Shown in pieces: positions 35,278 through 42,834 of a DNA stretch of 64,000 bases. Made by a program: the position numbers and the translations under genes. The notes under the pieces are model-generated. The model did not search any database. It worked only from the letters and a program-made list of their open reading frames with translations, and was not told the DNA's origin. The DNA comes from Paenibacillus sp. BJ-4 (GTDB lineage Bacteria > Bacillota > Bacilli > Paenibacillales > Paenibacillaceae), in contig NZ_JAIVEM010000167.1 of NCBI RefSeq assembly GCF_020404765.1, forward strand, positions 1 to 64,000, read 5' to 3'. Numbering within the stretch: the stretch's first letter is position 1; each line of letters starts with the position of its first letter.

Positions 35278-36041
35278 GCCTGAACCATACCTTCTGTCGG
35301 ACTGCTTGCTGAAGCATAACGTTTTACGGGAATCAGCCCCGCCTCAAAACCATATCTACCCGCGCGAACAGCCAGCTTCATGGCCTCTGCCATTTTTACA
35401 GGATCCTTCGCTCCCGAAACGGCTGTGTTCAATAGAACAGCATCTGCTCCCAGTTGCATCGCCATTGCCGCATCACTCGGTGAGCGAATACCCGCATCGA
35501 CAATGACCGGAATCTCTGCTTGTTCAATAATTAACTCCAATGCAAACGGATTGAGCAGGCCGCGTCCTGTACCAATCGGTGAAGCTCCAGGCATAATGGC
35601 ATGCACTCCAAGCTCTTGCAGCCTCTTGGCCAGAATGACATCATCCGATATGTAGGGCAGCACAATAAAGCCTTCCTCCAGCAGCTTTTCGCTTGCTTTC
35701 AGCGTTTCAAAGGGATCAGGCAACAGCGTCTTGCCATCACCAATGACCTCAACCTTAATCATATCGCACAGACCTGATGCTTTTGCCAACTTTGCAATAC
35801 GAACGGCCTCCTCCGCTGTCGTCGCTCCTGCCGTATTGGGTAGAAGTGTATAGCGGCTCAAATCTAGCGTATCCAGAAAATGTTGCTTATCCCGTTCCTC
35901 CAAATTTAATCTCCGCACGGCAAAGGTCAGTATTTCCGTCTCAGCAGCTTCTACAGCTTGGGATTGAATATCCAGATTCGAAAATTTTCCTGTTCCCAGT
36001 AACAGCCTTGATGTAAAAGATGCTTTTCCAATGGTTAACAT
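35274..36041 (-). CDS. thiG: Thiazole synthase
   Basis: The 255-residue TIM-barrel enzyme condenses 1-deoxyxylulose phosphate, dehydroglycine and ThiS thiocarboxylate into the thiazole ring. Markers are [30 protein letters not shown], the Schiff-base region [17 protein letters not shown], and [20 protein letters not shown] with VLLNTA. The start is ATG at 36039-36041 with AGGAGG nine bases upstream, located at the end of thiS. Confidence 0.95.
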   Translation of the reverse strand: MLTIGKASFTSRLLLGTGKFSNLDIQSQAVEAAETEILTFAVRRLNLEERDKQHFLDTLDLSRYTLLPNTAGATTAEEAVRIAKLAKASGLCDMIKVEVIGDGKTLLPDPFETLKASEKLLEEGFIVLPYISDDVILAKRLQELGVHAIMPGASPIGTGRGLLNPFALELIIEQAEIPVIVDAGIRSPSDAAMAMQLGADAVLLNTAVSGAKDPVKMAEAMKLAVRAGRYGFEAGLIPVKRYASASSPTEGMVQA

Positions 36042-36043
36042 AA

Positions 36044-36247
36044 TCAACCGCCTCCTACAAAATGTACAATTTCCAAGCTGTCTCCGTCTTTCAGGATCGC
36101 TTCCTCATGTTCTTCACGAGTCAATATGTGGCGATTCAGCTCCACCACAACGGTTTTCACCTTTAAATCAAGCTCATGCAGTAATTGTTCCACATGAGTG
36201 ATCCGGTTAGAGAAGCTCATGCTCTGGCCGTTAATCATCAGCTTCAT
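36044..36247 (-). CDS. thiS: ThiS sulfur carrier protein
   Basis: The 67-residue ubiquitin-like protein ends in VHFVGGG. The C-terminal Gly-Gly is the site of adenylation and thiocarboxylation. Its ATG overlaps the thiO stop by four bases, and a GGAGG precedes it. Confidence 0.9.
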   Translation of the reverse strand: MKLMINGQSMSFSNRITHVEQLLHELDLKVKTVVVELNRHILTREEHEEAILKDGDSLEIVHFVGGG

Positions 36248-37392
36248 AAGCTTTCCTCCTTGATACGTGTAGAAGAAAATTTGCTTATTCCAAGCTCAGC
36301 AGCATCAGTCCCTTTAAGCAGAGCTGCCATCGCACGCCCGGTAGCATCACTCAACAGGATACCGTTGCGATAATGCCCGACTGCAACATATACCCCCTCT
36401 ACACCGGGAACAGCCCCTATGAAAGGACGTCCGGCTGCTGCTTGCGGACGCAGGCCCGCCCAAGTGCGTATAAAAGAAGCTTCACGCACGCGCGGCAGCC
36501 AGGCAGAAGCGCGTGCCAGTAGCCCCTCTAAACCTTCTACGGTCACTTCTTTGTCATAGCGGTTTGGAAGACTCGTGGCCCCTATCCAAAGCTCGTTCTT
36601 CTGCTTAGGCACAAGGTAAATATCATCGGCATAAATGGTATATTCCAAAGGGTGATCCTTCAAGGAAACGGCAACTACCTCACCCTTGACCGGATCAAGC
36701 GGGTAATGAAAGCCTACCTGCTCTAGTAAATTCATGCTATCCAAGCCTCCGGCAATAATAACCTGATTGCACGAAAAAAAGCCCCTGTCTGTTACTACAC
36801 CGCAAACTCGGCCACTCTGTATGACCAGCTGCTCCGCATGGGTACCCGACCATACTGTTGCTCCCAACACCGTAGCTGCTCCCGCATAAGCACGGCACAG
36901 CTGTACTGGAACGAGCTGTGTCTCCTTCGATCGGTATATAGCTCCGATCGCTTGACGATTCAAGCCCGGAATCCGCCTGGCCAATTCCCGGGCATCCCAC
37001 CACTCAGGCTGAGAATCCTCACGCGTTTTAACAGCTTTCCAGCGTCTTTCACCCTCAGCTTCCGAACGGAAAGGAGTTACAAATCCTTCTGTACGAAATT
37101 CTACTGAAACACCGGACAACCGCTCCAACTCACGAACAAGCTCAGGGAATGCATCCCGACTTGTGCGAGCAAATTGTTGCAGTTCAGGGTCGGTGAACTC
37201 TTCGCTCTCCGCTGCAAGCATTCCGGCCGCTGCTCCCGAGGCTCCTTCACCCGGCATCATTCGCTCCAGCATGATTGTGCTGCGTCCTTCCCTAGCCACA
37301 TGATAAGCAATGGAACTGCCAATTACACCTCCACCTATAACCAAGCATTCAGCATGTCCTATAACTGTAGCCTCTGTGTGTATTTTAGGCAT
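36244..37392 (-). CDS. thiO: Glycine oxidase ThiO
   Basis: The 382-residue FAD enzyme oxidises glycine to the imine used by ThiG. The FAD motif ECLVIGGGVIGSSIAYHVAR is followed by GEGASGAAAGMLAAESEE. The substrate domain includes DIYLVPKQKNELWIGATS, and the second FAD contact is GVYVAVGHYRNGILLSDATG. The start is ATG at 37390-37392 with AGGAG nine bases upstream. It is followed by thiS with a four-base overlap. Confidence 0.95.
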   Translation of the reverse strand: MPKIHTEATVIGHAECLVIGGGVIGSSIAYHVAREGRSTIMLERMMPGEGASGAAAGMLAAESEEFTDPELQQFARTSRDAFPELVRELERLSGVSVEFRTEGFVTPFRSEAEGERRWKAVKTREDSQPEWWDARELARRIPGLNRQAIGAIYRSKETQLVPVQLCRAYAGAATVLGATVWSGTHAEQLVIQSGRVCGVVTDRGFFSCNQVIIAGGLDSMNLLEQVGFHYPLDPVKGEVVAVSLKDHPLEYTIYADDIYLVPKQKNELWIGATSLPNRYDKEVTVEGLEGLLARASAWLPRVREASFIRTWAGLRPQAAAGRPFIGAVPGVEGVYVAVGHYRNGILLSDATGRAMAALLKGTDAAELGISKFSSTRIKEESL

Positions 37393-37422
37393 ATGTTATA
37401 TCTCCTCTCCACTGACCTGACC

Positions 37423-38052
37423 TTACTGCTTTCGAAATTCTTCTACTCTCGTTTCCTTACAACGGCTGCGGACTACCTGATCTACCATTTGTCTATATTC
37501 CATCGCAGCCGCGATTGGCGACTCAGCTTCCCATATACCGGACATCACTGCAATTCCACTTGCTCCAGCATGATAAAGCTCCGGAATATGATCCGGTTGT
37601 ATACCGCCAAGTGCAATCACTGGAATGTTGGACAACCTGCATATGCGTTCAAGCTGAGCTGTACCCCGCGGCACAACACCGGGCTTACAGTGGGTCTCAT
37701 ATACATGACCATAGAGTACATAGTCCGCTCCAGCCCGCTCGGCAATCTGTGCCTCTTCCAAGGAATGCACAGACACTCCACAGCGTGTTCCCTTTGGAAG
37801 TAGGCTCTTTACATCCTGAGCAGGTAGCCCATTAGCCGGTAGCTGGACAGCTCCAGCCAAGATAAGTAAAGCTACATCCACACGGTCATTGACTACAATT
37901 TGCTGAACAGGAACCCCCTGCTCCACCATGCTTCGGGTCAACCCGAGCAATTTCGAGGCACCCTTCTGCTTCAGACGTGCGTGCACGTAATGAACATACG
38001 GATAAATAGCAGCAGCCACTTGGGTTACATATGCATGGGAGTCATTTTCCAT
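37423..38052 (-). CDS. tenI: TenI-like thiazole tautomerase with a frameshifted start
   Basis: The 209-residue barrel protein matches TenI: NGLPAQDV, GVSVHSLEEAQIAERAGADY, VLYGHVYETHCKPG, IPVIALGGIQPDHIPE and GIAVMSG. TenI isomerises the thiazole product of ThiG. The natural start appears damaged. A good site (GAGGTG, ATG at 38076-38078) opens a frame that ends after six codons. The family's N-terminus, ELHVIT, is encoded one frame over directly upstream of residue 1 here. One extra A after the ATG would give M-K-I-E-L-H-V-I-T and join it to this frame. Translation may now reinitiate at the ATG of 38052, five bases after the short frame's stop. Confidence 0.8.
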   Translation of the reverse strand: MENDSHAYVTQVAAAIYPYVHYVHARLKQKGASKLLGLTRSMVEQGVPVQQIVVNDRVDVALLILAGAVQLPANGLPAQDVKSLLPKGTRCGVSVHSLEEAQIAERAGADYVLYGHVYETHCKPGVVPRGTAQLERICRLSNIPVIALGGIQPDHIPELYHAGASGIAVMSGIWEAESPIAAAMEYRQMVDQVVRSRCKETRVEEFRKQ

Positions 38053-38253
38053 CGTAATTACGTGTAATTCGATTTCATGTTCACCTCACATTGAACTAGT
38101 AGTATAAAATAATCGTATAAGCTGAACTTATATTGTTGCGGCCCCCTATCGCAAAATATCTTACGGAGCCAGTCACATGTACCAGCAATAATGAAAGGAG
38201 ATCATATGTGAATCCGGATACGGAGATTCGACGGGTAAACCCGAACGAAACGT

Positions 38254-38284
38254 AAAAAAACCACTTCCCAGAGGAAGTGGTTTT
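38254..38284 (-). terminator. Expression-platform terminator of the TPP riboswitch
   Basis: AAAACCACTTCC (38257-38268) and GGAAGTGGTTTT (38273-38284) form a near-perfect stem. On the minus strand it is followed by TTTTTTT. Its place between the aptamer and tenI suits TPP-induced premature termination. Confidence 0.85.
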
Positions 38285-38377
38285 ACGAACGTCCAATAAT
38301 CGAACGGACAATCATATCCGTATACGTATATCGTCCCACGTACAAACAAAAGTAATGATGTGGTTACCTTGCTTGTA

Positions 38378-38474
38378 CGGCGCTCACTTCCCTACGCTGG
38401 CATAACCCAGATCAGGTGCAAAGGGTCCGAAATCCATTTATTTCGTCTCAGCCGCATGGGCGGCTCCCCTAGTG
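38378..38474 (-). promoter_or_regulatory. TPP riboswitch (thi-box)
   Basis: On the minus strand the aptamer begins CTAGGGGAGCCGCC and contains the conserved GGCTGAGA, then GACCCTTTGCACCTGATCTG and GGTTATGCCAGCGTAGGGAA. All core elements of the thi-box are present in order. It controls the downstream tenI-thiO-thiS-thiG-thiF operon, most likely by termination at 38254-38284. Confidence 0.97.
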
Positions 38475-38570
38475 TGACTATTATATTGTATCAGCTAAAG
38501 ATAGCTTAGCATATTTTTCTAATTCTGCAAACCCCACTTTTTTTGTGAAGCATGACAGAACTGAATTTCT

Positions 38571-38614
38571 TTGACTTTAGTTGACTTTAGTTGACTTTAG
38601 TTGACTTTACTTGA
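38571..38614. repeat. Tandem 10-bp repeat at the ABC-F stop codon
   Basis: TTGACTTTAG is repeated at 38571, 38581, 38591 and, with one change, 38601. A partial fifth unit follows at 38611. The stop codon of the ABC-F gene lies in the third unit. Ten is not a multiple of three, so changes in copy number would alter the protein's last residues. Confidence 0.85.
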
Positions 38615-40150
38615 CCACTCTTCCACATTCCACGTTTTTGTTACCCAATCCTCGTAAAAATCCGGTTCGTGAGATACAAGCAATACAGTCCCTTTATATT
38701 CCTTCAAAGCACGTTTAAGCTCATCCTTTGCTTTGACATCCAAGTGATTGGTAGGCTCATCAAACAGAACCCAGTTGCTTTCCCGCATTAACAATTTGCA
38801 CAGACGTACTTTTGCCTGCTCACCACCACTAAGCGCGGATAGAGGACGTGTGATATGCTCATTTTTTAAACCGCAACGTGCCAAATGCGCTCTTACTTCA
38901 TGCTGATTCAAATGCGGGAACTCATTCCACACATCGTCAATCGGTGTAATTTTGCCCGCCTTTACTTCCTGCTCAAAATAAGCCGGCTGCAAGAAATCGC
39001 CTTGATAGGTTTTTCCGCTGATTGGCGGTATTTTCCCCAAAATGGTTTTGAGCAATGTCGATTTACCGACACCGTTACAGCCTACAATCGCAATTTTTTC
39101 GCCACGTTCAATCGTCATGGTCATTTTAGGCAACAGAGCATGAGTATAGCCAATTTCAAAATCAATTCCCTCAAATACCGTTTTCCCGCTCGCACGTGCT
39201 TCTTTAAATTGAAAGGTTGGCTTAGCAGCTTCTTCAGGCTTATCAATACGTTCGATTCGATCAAGCTGCTTTTCACGGCTCTTCGCCCGGCCTGATGTGG
39301 ATGCACGCGCCTTGTTGCGCTGAATAAAGTCTTCCTGCTTCTTAATATATTCCTGCTGCTTCTCATAAGCATCAATATGCTGCGCTTTGTTCAGATCCGC
39401 CATTTCAAGGAACTTTTCATAGTTAGCTGAATAGCGGGTCATCTTGGCAAATTCAAGGTGATAAATAACATTAACGACCTGGTTCATGAACTCCGTATCA
39501 TGTGAAATAAGAATAAATGCATAGGGATAATCCTTCAAATAACGCGTAAGCCACTCAATATGCTCTACGTCCAAATAGTTGGTAGGCTCGTCCAGCAGCA
39601 GGACGTTTGGCTTTTCCAACAGCAGCTTCGCAAGAAGCACCTTAGTCCGTTGTCCACCGCTAAGCGCAGAGACATCCCGATCCAATCCGATGGCCGAGAG
39701 ACCCAGCCCGTTCGCCATTTCTTCAACCTTCACATCAATGAGGTAAAAATCCCCCATATCCAGCTGCTCCTGAATTTCACCCATCTGTTCCAGCAGTACT
39801 TCTAACTCTTCGGGAGAAGCATCTCCCATTTTATCCGTAATCTGCATTAATTCCTTTTCCAATTCCAACAAAGGAAGAAAAGCATCCTTCAATATATCGC
39901 GTACCGTTTTGCCTGGTGTCAGCTTGGTGTGCTGATCCAGATAGCCGTAACGTACACGTGGAGTCCATTCCACTTTACCTTCGTCCTTAAGCAATTTTCC
40001 GGTCAAAATGTTCATGAGTGTCGATTTACCGACACCGTTAGCTCCTACCAAACCTACACGTTCCCCCGAAAGTAAACGAAAGGAAACATTTTTAAATAAT
40101 GCGCGGTCCCCAAAGTTGTGGGATACATTTTCTACAGTCAATAAACTCAT
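38597..40150 (-). CDS. ABC-F family ATPase
   Basis: The 517-residue protein has two ATP-binding cassettes and no membrane segments. The Walker A motifs are LVGANGVGKSTLM and IVGCNGVGKSTLL, the signatures LSGGQRTK and LSGGEQAK, and the Walker B motifs LLLDEPTNYLD and VLFDEPTNHLD. A charged linker lies between (IQRNKARASTSGRAKSREKQ). ABC-F proteins act on the ribosome as translation factors or antibiotic-protection factors. The overall layout resembles the housekeeping YkpA/Uup-like group. The start is ATG at 40148-40150 (MSLLTVENV) with AAGGAG 13 bases upstream. The 3' end lies in a 10-bp tandem repeat. Confidence 0.9.
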   Translation of the reverse strand: MSLLTVENVSHNFGDRALFKNVSFRLLSGERVGLVGANGVGKSTLMNILTGKLLKDEGKVEWTPRVRYGYLDQHTKLTPGKTVRDILKDAFLPLLELEKELMQITDKMGDASPEELEVLLEQMGEIQEQLDMGDFYLIDVKVEEMANGLGLSAIGLDRDVSALSGGQRTKVLLAKLLLEKPNVLLLDEPTNYLDVEHIEWLTRYLKDYPYAFILISHDTEFMNQVVNVIYHLEFAKMTRYSANYEKFLEMADLNKAQHIDAYEKQQEYIKKQEDFIQRNKARASTSGRAKSREKQLDRIERIDKPEEAAKPTFQFKEARASGKTVFEGIDFEIGYTHALLPKMTMTIERGEKIAIVGCNGVGKSTLLKTILGKIPPISGKTYQGDFLQPAYFEQEVKAGKITPIDDVWNEFPHLNQHEVRAHLARCGLKNEHITRPLSALSGGEQAKVRLCKLLMRESNWVLFDEPTNHLDVKAKDELKRALKEYKGTVLLVSHEPDFYEDWVTKTWNVEEWSSKVN

Positions 40151-40310
40151 ACGCTGTTTTTGGCTCCTTATTGTCATCGGCTATGCCGACTGTTGTTATT
40201 TCATATATCATTTGTTTTCTTTCAAAGCCTTATTGTAGCACATTCAGCAACCTTATCGGAATATTGAAAACAGCGAATTTTAATGTTTTTAATGCGGACT
40301 TGCCTATAAA

Positions 40311-40340
40311 AAAAGAAAAACCACTCATTAGAGTGATTAT
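40311..40340 (-). terminator. Terminator at the end of the Tad-like operon
   Basis: AACCACTC (40319-40326) and GAGTGATT (40331-40338) form a stem with one G-T pair. On the minus strand TTTTTC and more T follow. It overlaps the stop of the last operon gene. Confidence 0.7.
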
Positions 40341-41326
40341 TGTAAACCGTTATTACATTTAAACTCAAAGTATCCCGCAGCTGCCGCAGATTTTTCATCT
40401 GAAAAACGCTCTCTCGCTTGAAAGGGTGCTGGACAGGAATCTCTGTAGAAATATTTCATTCCGGTATCCGGTTGTAAGCCACCAATAATAGCTTGCTTTC
40501 TCACGACTCTTCCACCACCAAACCCATAGTTATTGTAAAATCTGTCACCGACCGGAATGCCTTGAATAAACGCCATTAGCCCCACATCATCTATCGTGTT
40601 ATACCACTCTTCTTGCGGAATAGTCGGCAGTGTAAACCTATAGGCTACGCCGTTACGTGCTGCCTTCTGGTTATGGAGATTAATCAGGCGGGCCAGGTCC
40701 TCCTGAACACTATGAACGATGGTGGAACGTCGTACTTGCTCAAAAGTTTTGGGGTTATTTAGCAACGAAATGCCGGTTTGCCCCTGAAGCTCCTTTTGAA
40801 AGCCCTCCACCCACCTGTGATTCTGCGCATCATACGCACGTACATAATTATCCAAGGTGAATCCTACACTATTACCTGCTGAATCGGCATAAGCAAAAGG
40901 CTTTTTTTCACTCCATTTGGAACCTATGGCAGCTTGTCCATCCTCATCTGTGTAACTTTCTGAGGCGTACGTATAATAACCGTCATAATCCAGAATCACT
41001 ATGGCAGGTATATAGTCCAATAATGCGCGTTGTGCTACTGTATCCCCATCAATACCTACATTAAGAAAAAGGGTATGCAGGAACGTACTTAGCGCTTCTT
41101 CTTTATCGACACGAAAAAACTTGTCCGATCCATACCCGGCCTCCCGTTCCTGATGCTCGTTCTGGGAGAGCACGACACCTGCATCCTGAACTGCGGTATG
41201 GAGAGCCGATGTGTATTTCATTTCCAATTGCTGCACTTCACGCTGATTTTGTACCCTCAAGTCACCGATTACACCCAAGGGCAAAAACAGCAGAATAAAT
41301 ATAACTGCAAAATCAGTAATCTTCAT
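40337..41326 (-). CDS. Exported single-pass protein of the Tad-like operon (329 residues)
   Basis: The N-terminal hydrophobic segment (TDFAVIFILLFLPLGVIGDL) looks like a membrane anchor or pseudopilin-type helix. About 300 extracytoplasmic residues follow, with the periodic helical region VQQLEMKYTSALHTAVQDAG. Acidic and Tyr-rich parts such as ILDYDGYYTYASESYTDEDG follow. I do not recognise a domain. It overlaps the preceding gene by 14 bases and is the last gene of the operon, so it is probably a surface or assembly component. Confidence 0.7.
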   Translation of the reverse strand: MKITDFAVIFILLFLPLGVIGDLRVQNQREVQQLEMKYTSALHTAVQDAGVVLSQNEHQEREAGYGSDKFFRVDKEEALSTFLHTLFLNVGIDGDTVAQRALLDYIPAIVILDYDGYYTYASESYTDEDGQAAIGSKWSEKKPFAYADSAGNSVGFTLDNYVRAYDAQNHRWVEGFQKELQGQTGISLLNNPKTFEQVRRSTIVHSVQEDLARLINLHNQKAARNGVAYRFTLPTIPQEEWYNTIDDVGLMAFIQGIPVGDRFYNNYGFGGGRVVRKQAIIGGLQPDTGMKYFYRDSCPAPFQARERFSDEKSAAAAGYFEFKCNNGLQ

Positions 41327-41867
41327 TCAGAACCATGCCTCCGTATGAAGCTGTAACTGCCGACTTTCCGCTATCGGCCCCGCCCAGAAGCCATGATTTG
41401 TACAAATCCGCAGGAGTCCGATTCGTGTTATGTAACCGTACTGTAAAATAATCTCCGGACATCAAAGTATATCGACGTGTCTGATCAGACTTTGACTGCT
41501 GGTTGTCAGGAAAAAGGACAGGCAAGATTTGCGCATTGTAGTACCCATCATATACCGTTTCATAATTGCCCAGAAAACTGTCCGGCTTCGAGGCATCTGC
41601 ATATTCCGGTACATATTTTTTGTGCGTATGCTCCAAGTCAACCTCGTACTGATTGCCTGTAAGCTCTAGTTCACGCATAAAATCGTTATACATCGTCGGT
41701 GTAATGTAGCCCTTGGTTCTTACCATATCAACAAAACGTACGGTTGAGTGATACACATTTAACCCCGATATATCATCCTGCCGTTCAGCGGCTTGAGCTG
41801 CAGGTACGATGTACAAAAGCAATACAGCGAGCAGAGCCCCCAACAGCTTGGATATTGATTGAACCAC
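41313..41867 (-). CDS. Exported protein of the Tad-like operon (184 residues)
   Basis: The signal-type helix LGALLAVLLLYIVPAAQAAE near the N-terminus is followed by about 155 exported residues. These include the segments VRFVDMVRTKGYITPTMYND and LTGNQYEVDLEHTHKKYVPE. The latter resembles small pilin-like accessory proteins found in Firmicute Tad-type loci, but the match is weak. It begins one base after the upstream gene and overlaps the next by 14 bases. Confidence 0.65.
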   Translation of the reverse strand: MVQSISKLLGALLAVLLLYIVPAAQAAERQDDISGLNVYHSTVRFVDMVRTKGYITPTMYNDFMRELELTGNQYEVDLEHTHKKYVPEYADASKPDSFLGNYETVYDGYYNAQILPVLFPDNQQSKSDQTRRYTLMSGDYFTVRLHNTNRTPADLYKSWLLGGADSGKSAVTASYGGMVLNEDY

Positions 41868-41868
41868 T

Positions 41869-42264
41869 TCAGTCCTCCTCCAGTTTCTTAAAACGTACAG
41901 ATATTATCTCTCCGTGTTGATTACGTTGTGGGTACATGGAATATAAAGAGAAAGCATTCAAAGCCGATACATCAGGCTCAAATGGTTCGGAATACACATC
42001 GTACTCCGTCCCGTCGACTTGAACCGATATTCCATCCTGTAAGTTCATGCGAATTGCCTGAATGACCTGAGTCCCTTTAATCTGTTCCGGTATGTCCACC
42101 TCCGCAATACGGGATATCCGTCCCTCGGAATGCTCCTCCTGCTGCGATCTTAATTCCAGTGTGGTACTCATCTGACTGGACAAGTCTGCTGCTGTTGTAC
42201 ATGCACTTATAAACAAAATAAGTGACACACCAAGCCGCAGCATGCTTGAAGCGTGATCAGACAT
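41869..42264 (-). CDS. Small exported or lipoprotein-like protein of the Tad-like operon
   Basis: The 131-residue protein has an N-terminal hydrophobic segment (MLRLGVSLILFISACTTAAD) whose ISAC could be a lipobox or the end of a pseudopilin helix. The rest is a small acidic domain without known relatives to me. It lies between two other small exported proteins and probably belongs to the same surface structure. Confidence 0.6.
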   Translation of the reverse strand: MSDHASSMLRLGVSLILFISACTTAADLSSQMSTTLELRSQQEEHSEGRISRIAEVDIPEQIKGTQVIQAIRMNLQDGISVQVDGTEYDVYSEPFEPDVSALNAFSLYSMYPQRNQHGEIISVRFKKLEED

Positions 42265-42303
42265 ATGCCCATCTCCTAATCGTTATGATCTTTACTTTTG
42301 TGC

Positions 42304-42783
42304 TTAGGACTGGGTAAACAACAACCCACGTACAACATTCGATTTGTCTTTGACAATTTCAGCCTTGAATTTACCGCTTGGATTCACGTATTCGTTTTCT
42401 TTCTCATTCAGCGTATTCGCTATTTTTCCTGTCTTTTCACTTCCACCGTTCACTGCGCCATACTGTTCACTGTCCATGCTAATGTTCAAAGCATTACCGT
42501 ACCACTGGCCTGCCATATTTTTGCCGGTTTTAATCTGAATACCGAATTGGTTTTTCCCCTGAAACTTGCGTAGCGCATTGGTTACCTGAGATCCGCTAAT
42601 CGTTGTACCGTCATATACTGTAAATGAGGCTTGAGACAATTCGGTCTGAATATCAGCAAAATTATTTTGTGCCGTTTTAGTCGCCTCCTGTGCTGAAATA
42701 AACAGAATGACTACAATGGTAATGAGGGCGATGGTCAAAAATATACCGGCGGCTACCTTTAAGGCAGTTGATGCGTTATTCAT
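42304..42783 (-). CDS. Pseudopilin-like membrane protein of the Tad-like operon
   Basis: The 159-residue protein starts with a short polar stretch and a long hydrophobic helix (VAAGIFLTIALITIVVILFI), then an amphipathic region EATKTAQNNFADIQTELSQA. This is the layout of a pilin or pseudopilin, though no canonical prepilin peptidase site (G followed by FxxxE) is seen. It is the best candidate for a structural subunit here. It is 51 bases downstream of the TadB-TadC-like gene. Confidence 0.6.
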   Translation of the reverse strand: MNNASTALKVAAGIFLTIALITIVVILFISAQEATKTAQNNFADIQTELSQASFTVYDGTTISGSQVTNALRKFQGKNQFGIQIKTGKNMAGQWYGNALNISMDSEQYGAVNGGSEKTGKIANTLNEKENEYVNPSGKFKAEIVKDKSNVVRGLLFTQS

Positions 42784-42834
42784 TATTCTTCTCTCCTTAG
42801 CTTGTTATATCGTACTAGCCATAATAGAACTTAC

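Noticed and set aside
38571-38614. CRISPR-like array
   Set aside because: The units are only 10 bases, directly adjacent, with no spacers. It is a simple tandem repeat.
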